In this document: piece after piece, positions 5,457 through 9,329 of the stretch
Layout: each line of letters opens with the position of its first letter
How positions within the stretch are numbered: the stretch's first letter is position 1
Assembly: GCA_035267815.1 (NCBI GenBank)
Contig: DATFLK010000010.1
Coordinates: 1-9,329 of the forward strand
Reading direction: 5' to 3'
DNA: 9,329 nucleotides
DNA from: DATFLK01 sp035267815
Lineage (GTDB): Bacteria > Pseudomonadota > Zetaproteobacteria > Mariprofundales > Mariprofundaceae
Position numbers and translations under genes: made by a program
The notes under the pieces: generated by a model
Seen by the model: the letters and a program-made list of their open reading frames with translations, nothing else
Told to the model about the DNA's origin: nothing
Database searches by the model: none

Positions 5457-6508
5457 TGCCGAAAACTCCTTCTCCACCACAATCCAAACAGAAGCATGGC
5501 GGGGAACAGCAACCAGCCATACTCCTCGTGCCAGCGCTGACGCGCCTTCGAGGCCGTGCGGCTTCGGGACACCATATCGCGAATCCCGTGGGTATACAGG
5601 GCATCCCAATCGCTATCATCCCAACGGATACGGGCATAGACACCACCTGCCTCCTGGGCAAGCGACTTGAGATGCGCCTCCCGCAAGCGACTGAGCACGG
5701 CACGGCCATGTGAATCATGGACAAACCTGCCATGACCTGCCGGCACCAGTCCTCCCTTCGATGTACCGATACCGAGGATAAAGAGTGGTACATCCGCAGC
5801 ATCCAGCTTGGCTGCAGCCGCAAGCGAACGCGCATGCGCGTGATCCTCTCCATCGGTCAGGAGCACCACCGCCCTGCCATGTCCCCGCGCATCCTTCAGG
5901 GCGTCGAGTCCCTGCAGCAGTCCGGATGCGAGGTTACTGCCCTGTTCCGTCACCATCTCCGGTTCGAGCTGGTCGGCAAACCGGATCATGGCGCTGTAAT
6001 CGGTCGTCAGCGGCGCGATCGTGAAAGCCCTTCCGGCAAAGACGACCAGCGCCACACGATCGCCATGCAGCCGCTTGAAAAAATCCCGCAACTCCTCCTT
6101 GGCACGGATCAGACGACTCGGCGGCACGTCCTTCGCGTCCATCGAGCTAGAGATATCCATCACGACCGCGATATCGGACCCTTCCCGGAAGATGTTCTGT
6201 TGCTCATGAAGCCAGCGCGGACCAGCCAGCGCAACCAGAATCAGGGCGGCCGCGAACCACGGCATCATCGACCCGCCAATATCGGGCTCGCGCTTCAACT
6301 CCTCGCGCTTCACTCCCTGCACAACCAGTGGCCAGAAACGCGCATCCGCATAGCGACGGAGCCGGTGGATCGCCTTGCCGGAGAGCCGGACTCTGGAGCG
6401 CCACCACAACATGCCGAGCAGCACCAGCGGCAACAGATAGAGCCAGTCGGGCTCCCGCCAGTTGAACTGTTCGACGGCAAGCGAGGCCCATTGCGTGAAC
6501 CCGTTCAT
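5444..6508 (-). CDS. batB: BatB-like VWA-domain membrane protein
   Basis: A 354-residue von Willebrand factor A protein. Membrane segments are predicted at about 22-36 (WLYLLPLVLLGMLWW), 82-96 (MPWFAAALILVALAG) and 331-345 (GWLLFPAMLLFGLWW), with the VWA domain between them, from about 112. The metal-ion-dependent adhesion site is intact: D118-x-S120-x-S122, a Thr in PLTTD (168/169) and Asp219 in LLTDGED. It can therefore bind a divalent metal and, through it, an acidic partner ligand. The chosen ATG (6506-6508) overlaps the batA stop in a TGATG; the open frame runs further upstream, but the extra residues lack family character. No clear Shine-Dalgarno is seen, so translation probably depends on coupling to batA. 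Family work links MoxR ATPases to VWA partners, suggesting it is a target or adaptor of the ATPase upstream. Unlike many homologues it has no C-terminal TPR; that part is the separate next gene. Confidence 0.88.
   Translation of the reverse strand: MNGFTQWASLAVEQFNWREPDWLYLLPLVLLGMLWWRSRVRLSGKAIHRLRRYADARFWPLVVQGVKREELKREPDIGGSMMPWFAAALILVALAGPRWLHEQQNIFREGSDIAVVMDISSSMDAKDVPPSRLIRAKEELRDFFKRLHGDRVALVVFAGRAFTIAPLTTDYSAMIRFADQLEPEMVTEQGSNLASGLLQGLDALKDARGHGRAVVLLTDGEDHAHARSLAAAAKLDAADVPLFILGIGTSKGGLVPAGHGRFVHDSHGRAVLSRLREAHLKSLAQEAGGVYARIRWDDSDWDALYTHGIRDMVSRSRTASKARQRWHEEYGWLLFPAMLLFGLWWRRSFRQWLS
5466..5471 (-). promoter_or_regulatory. Shine-Dalgarno for batC inside batB
   Basis: AAGGAG on the minus strand, 9 nt before the ATG at 5454-5456 and within the last codons of batB. 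It supports the short batC reading over the frame opening at 5609. Confidence 0.55.
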
Positions 6509-7494
6509 CAGGGCAGTGCCGCCAGGCTGCGCGCACGCACCAGCACCAGCAGGAATACGACCAGCCCGCCGCAAACGAAGAATGGATAGAGCTCCACCGA
6601 TTCGAAATAGACGGTGTGCTGATCCTTCACCTTCTCCAAGCGGTTGATCTCGACTGCGACACGCGCCAGCGCAGCCGAATTGGTGGCCCGGAAATACTTG
6701 CCGTGCGTATCCGCAGCAATCGCCTTCAGTCGATCCTCATCGAGCGCCGCACCCGACTGCGTCGCATTCGCCCCGCCCACACCGACCGTATAGATGCGTA
6801 TACCGAGTGCACGAGCCATACTCGCTGCATGTTCGGGTGAAATCGAACCGGTGTTATTGCGTCCGTCGGTCAGTAGCAAGACCACCTGCCCTCCTCCAGC
6901 ACGCCGCACCTCCGCAGCATGCTTGAGGTGTTTGACAGACAACGCAAGTGCGTTGCCGATCGCCGTGCGCTCCCCGATCAAACCGGTCTCCGTGCTGTCG
7001 AGCAGGTGCTGAACCAGCTTGTGATCGTAGGTCAACGGTGTCTGTATATAGGCGCCCTTACCGAAGACAACCAGGCCGAGACGATCCGCCGAGCGCTCCT
7101 CGATAAACGGTACCAGCACCTGCTTCACAGCCTGCAGACGACTAATGGCCTCGCCCGACGAATAGAAATCATGAATAGCCATGCTGCCGGAGAGATCGAC
7201 GGCCAGCATAATATCGCGGCCGTAACGGCTCACGGATGTCTGCCCGTTTACCCACTGCGGCTCAGCCAGTGCAACGCTCCACAACAGCCAGACCAGCGCG
7301 ACAAACCACCGCAGCAGGTTCGGGTTGGTAACACCGGAGGCGTGGAAGGCCTGCCTGAGCCACTCCGCCGCCGGATGAATCAATACGCGCGGCGCACGTT
7401 TTCGCACCTTCCGCGCCCATACGATCCAGGGCAACAGAAGCAGTGCGACCAGACCGATTGGATGCTGCAGATGGATATGGCCGAACAAATCCAC
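6508..7494 (-). CDS. batA: BatA-like VWA-domain membrane protein
   Basis: A 328-residue VWA protein, paralogous to the next gene. Hydrophobic segments lie at about 13-27, 62-77 and 303-319, with the VWA domain at about 94-290 between the second and third. The MIDAS is complete: D100-L-S102-G-S104, Thr177 in ERTAIG and Asp210 in LLLTDGRNNTG. The start is GTG (7492-7494), with GGAG 8 nt upstream and a one-base overlap with the TAG stop of the preceding gene (TAGTG). It is likely to form a membrane complex with BatB and the TPR and BatD proteins, under the influence of the MoxR ATPase; the substrate is unknown. Length and layout are typical for the family. Confidence 0.88.
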   Translation of the reverse strand: MDLFGHIHLQHPIGLVALLLLPWIVWARKVRKRAPRVLIHPAAEWLRQAFHASGVTNPNLLRWFVALVWLLWSVALAEPQWVNGQTSVSRYGRDIMLAVDLSGSMAIHDFYSSGEAISRLQAVKQVLVPFIEERSADRLGLVVFGKGAYIQTPLTYDHKLVQHLLDSTETGLIGERTAIGNALALSVKHLKHAAEVRRAGGGQVVLLLTDGRNNTGSISPEHAASMARALGIRIYTVGVGGANATQSGAALDEDRLKAIAADTHGKYFRATNSAALARVAVEINRLEKVKDQHTVYFESVELYPFFVCGGLVVFLLVLVRARSLAALP

Positions 7495-8012
7495 TATGGC
7501 CGCTCCGGCAAGCCGTCATCATCCGGCAACCGCTCCAGCCACCTTCTGGCAGTGGCAAGCCATTCGCGCTGGCGTATTACATCGTCTTCGTCCTCATCCG
7601 GCCTTCTGTAACGCATCTCCAGCGACATCCAGAACGCCTCCCACTGCGCCCGATCGTCCACCACCTCCGGCTGCGGCGAAAAGGGTTGCCACTGCCCCTC
7701 TCCTTCCTGATGCCTATCGGCATCAAGAAGCGCGGCCCTCAGAATCTCGTTCAGCCTGTAGGCCACATCGCGATCCCGCATCTGACCACGCCCCTCCAGT
7801 TCATTGAGTGCGGCCAAAGCCATCACCTTGACCGAAACCGCCGGCCTCTTGCGCCGCCAGCCGACCATGCCGCGATGGATCCAAGTGCTGCCCCCCCACA
7901 TCGAGATCAGGAACACCGCAAGGATCACCAGCCACCACCCCGGTGGTAGCGGCCACAAGCCGGGCGGCGGCGGCGCATCCAGCGGCGCGATGGGAGGCAA
8001 CACGGAGAACAT
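7494..8012 (-). CDS. DUF4381 single-pass membrane protein
   Basis: A 172-residue protein with a Pro-rich N-terminus (LPPIAPLDAPPPPGLWPLPP), one membrane helix at about 25-41 (GWWLVILAVFLISMW) and a mostly helical, acidic-ended cytoplasmic part. This pattern, and its place between the DUF58 and BatA genes, is that of the DUF4381 family. No catalytic motif is visible; an adaptor role in the Bat complex is inferred from operon position only. The start is the ATG at 8010-8012, which overlaps the DUF58 stop in a TGATG. The open frame extends to 8141, but those residues are the shadow of the DUF58 gene. No Shine-Dalgarno is evident, consistent with translational coupling. Confidence 0.82.
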   Translation of the reverse strand: MFSVLPPIAPLDAPPPPGLWPLPPGWWLVILAVFLISMWGGSTWIHRGMVGWRRKRPAVSVKVMALAALNELEGRGQMRDRDVAYRLNEILRAALLDADRHQEGEGQWQPFSPQPEVVDDRAQWEAFWMSLEMRYRRPDEDEDDVIRQREWLATARRWLERLPDDDGLPERP

Positions 8013-8920
8013 CAACGACGGAGGATATTGACCATCTGGCCGATATCTGCGGAGGGGTCGTCCGTGGTGGATACGGACCAGTAGGGAACCGAAGCACTGG
8101 AGAATCGCCGCAACAGCGCGGTCTGATGCGCATCCCAGCATGCGGCATAAGCCTCCCTGGCACGGCGGCGCCCCGTATCAATCATAAACGCCTCGCCACC
8201 CAGACCCGACACGCGCGCCAAGCCGATATCGGGCATGGCGCATTCGACGGGATCATAGATCTGAATAGCGGCGGGATAATGGCGCGAGGCAGTCTGGCTC
8301 AACGCCTTCCAGTCATGCTCTTCCCAGTGAAGAAAATCCGAAATAAGTGTCACAATACGCCCCCTCGGCATCGTGGCGAGAAGACCGCCCCATGACATGC
8401 CGCCGCCACGCCCATCCTTGCCGGAAGAGAGAAAATCAATCGTCCGCCACAGCGCCTCATATGGCTGGCACGGTGGCACCTCAAAGCCGCCATATTCGCC
8501 GATCAGCAGCACACTCATGCGGTCGCGATGCTGCAACATGCTGAACGCAAACAGTGCCGCTGCCCGAACCGCCTGGGCCAGCTTTGTCGTGGTACTCGAT
8601 CCGAACAGCATGGAACTTGCGACATCGATCACCAGCACCATAACCCGCTGCCGCTCCTCCCTGTAGACCTTGATATGGGGCTTGCCCGTCCGGGCAGTAA
8701 CCCGCCAGTCCATGGCGCGCATGTCATCGCCTGGCGCATAGGCGCGCACCTCCTCGAAATCGAGGCCTCGACCCAGGAAATGGGAGTGTGTTTCATTGGG
8801 AGCGGACTCGACCGTCCGGCCATGTCGCGAGGCACGGATATGCGCTGCCTGCGCCTCCAGGCGGGAGAGCTCCAGCCTATCGGGAAGAAACTCCTTATGC
8901 ACCTCAAGGAAGCGTTTCAT
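8012..8920 (-). CDS. DUF58 domain protein (VWA-like)
   Basis: A 302-residue soluble protein with the DUF58 signature: GRGLDFEEVRAYAPGDD (50-66), MDWRVTARTGKPHIKVY (70-86), then a VWA-like strand and loop LVIDVASSM at 96-104 and a second acidic strand end LISDF. The MIDAS-like motif reads D-V-A-S-S rather than D-x-S-x-S, a common looseness in DUF58. Proteins of this family are almost always encoded next to a MoxR ATPase and are regarded as its partner, coupling it to the VWA membrane proteins. The ATG (8918-8920) is 2 nt after the MoxR stop, and the gene overlaps the DUF4381 start by one base. No membrane segment is seen, so it is probably cytoplasmic. Confidence 0.9.
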   Translation of the reverse strand: MKRFLEVHKEFLPDRLELSRLEAQAAHIRASRHGRTVESAPNETHSHFLGRGLDFEEVRAYAPGDDMRAMDWRVTARTGKPHIKVYREERQRVMVLVIDVASSMLFGSSTTTKLAQAVRAAALFAFSMLQHRDRMSVLLIGEYGGFEVPPCQPYEALWRTIDFLSSGKDGRGGGMSWGGLLATMPRGRIVTLISDFLHWEEHDWKALSQTASRHYPAAIQIYDPVECAMPDIGLARVSGLGGEAFMIDTGRRRAREAYAACWDAHQTALLRRFSSASVPYWSVSTTDDPSADIGQMVNILRR

Positions 8921-8922
8921 TG

Positions 8923-9329
8923 TCAGGGGACTGGCACCACCTCAATTAAACGCCGGATCAGACTGTCTCGGTCCCATCTGGAGGCCACGCCCTCGAAGCT
9001 GAGCACCACCCGATGCTGCAACACATCCGGGGCGATGCTCTGAACATCGTGGGGACTGACAAAATCACGTCCATGGATCGCTGCATGGGCCCGGGCACAG
9101 AGTGAAAGCGCGATGGTCGCACGAGGAGAGGCACCGAGCAGCACCATGCCATCGAGCCCGGAATCATGGCGACCGGGGTCGCGGGTCGCCGCCACCAGAT
9201 CGACGACATACCCCTTCAGTTCCGGCGACATATAGACCTTCCGAATCCCCCGACGCAGGGCAAACACATCGTTCGGATGGATCACAGGCTTGAGCGGTGC
9301 CTCTTCGACACCCTCTTCATGCATCTCCA
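8923..9329 (-). CDS. MoxR-type AAA+ ATPase, C-terminal fragment
   Basis: Only the last ~135 codons are in the window; the reading frame is open to base 9329, so the gene begins outside, and the ATG at 9322-9324 is internal. MoxR ATPases are hexameric chaperone-like machines that act with VWA proteins. The fragment covers the helical lid: VYMSPELKGYVVDLVAATRD, then LLGASPRA with the sensor-2 arginine, ARAHAAIHGRDFVSPHDVQ and APDVLQHRVVLSFE. This is the canonical end of the MoxR family; the Walker A and B motifs lie outside. A short extension after VLSFE, ending in EVVPVP, completes the protein. It is the first visible gene of the Bat operon, 2 nt from DUF58, so the operon promoter must be to the right of the window. 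Confidence 0.9.
   Translation of the reverse strand, partial: EMHEEGVEEAPLKPVIHPNDVFALRRGIRKVYMSPELKGYVVDLVAATRDPGRHDSGLDGMVLLGASPRATIALSLCARAHAAIHGRDFVSPHDVQSIAPDVLQHRVVLSFEGVASRWDRDSLIRRLIEVVPVP

Noticed and set aside
5717..6589. Plus-strand open frame of 290 codons opposite batB
   Set aside because: It is a shadow of the VWA gene: no family motifs, skewed composition, and batB has an intact MIDAS and membrane segments.
8012..8141. Extended N-terminus of the DUF4381 protein and similar extensions of batB and batC
   Set aside because: The extra residues are the preceding gene read in another frame; overlapping stop/start tetramers or a ribosome site support the shorter starts.
8615..8630. 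Degenerate MIDAS (D-V-A-S-S) in the DUF58 protein as a sign of a broken gene
   Set aside because: DUF58 proteins often depart from D-x-S-x-S here, the rest of the signature is intact and the frame is full length.

Overview
The window looks like chromosomal DNA of a Gram-negative proteobacterium. It is moderately GC-rich, densely packed, and carries a MoxR/DUF58/DUF4381/BatA-D cluster in the order common in gammaproteobacteria and relatives, plus an NsrR-like Rrf2 regulator. The sequence alone does not settle genus or class. I see no rRNA, tRNA, CRISPR array, IS element or phage gene.

Left part (1-2851). The first 132 bases are the 5' end of a minus-strand gpmI (cofactor-independent phosphoglycerate mutase), cut by the window edge. 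A 180-bp gap follows, with a 12-bp perfect hairpin. Next comes a compact minus-strand group: a group I truncated hemoglobin (122 aa, 1901-2269), a second truncated hemoglobin about three quarters identical to it but carrying an N-terminal membrane segment (167 aa, 1385-1888), and a plant-type 2Fe-2S ferredoxin/FAD/NAD(P)H reductase (313-1290). Divergent from them is an NsrR-like regulator (2375-2851) with the expected three cysteines and N-terminal aspartate. The 105-bp divergent intergenic region holds a 10-5-10 inverted repeat resembling an NsrR operator, over the -10 region of a likely promoter for the hemoglobins. Together this reads as a nitric-oxide-responsive NO-detoxification unit: sensor, operator, two NO-dioxygenase-type globins and a candidate electron donor. 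That function is inferred and is the most interesting point of the window.

Right part (2848-9329). All genes are on the minus strand and form one translationally coupled operon, transcribed from right to left: MoxR-type AAA+ ATPase (5' end outside the window), DUF58 protein, DUF4381 membrane protein, BatA (VWA), BatB (VWA), BatC (TPR) and BatD. Neighbours overlap by 1-13 nt or are 2 nt apart. The operon probably encodes an envelope-associated complex in which a MoxR chaperone acts with VWA-domain membrane proteins and periplasmic partners; its biochemical role is not settled in the family. Its last gene, batD, runs tail-to-tail into nsrR, and both stop codons lie in one CTAG tetranucleotide.
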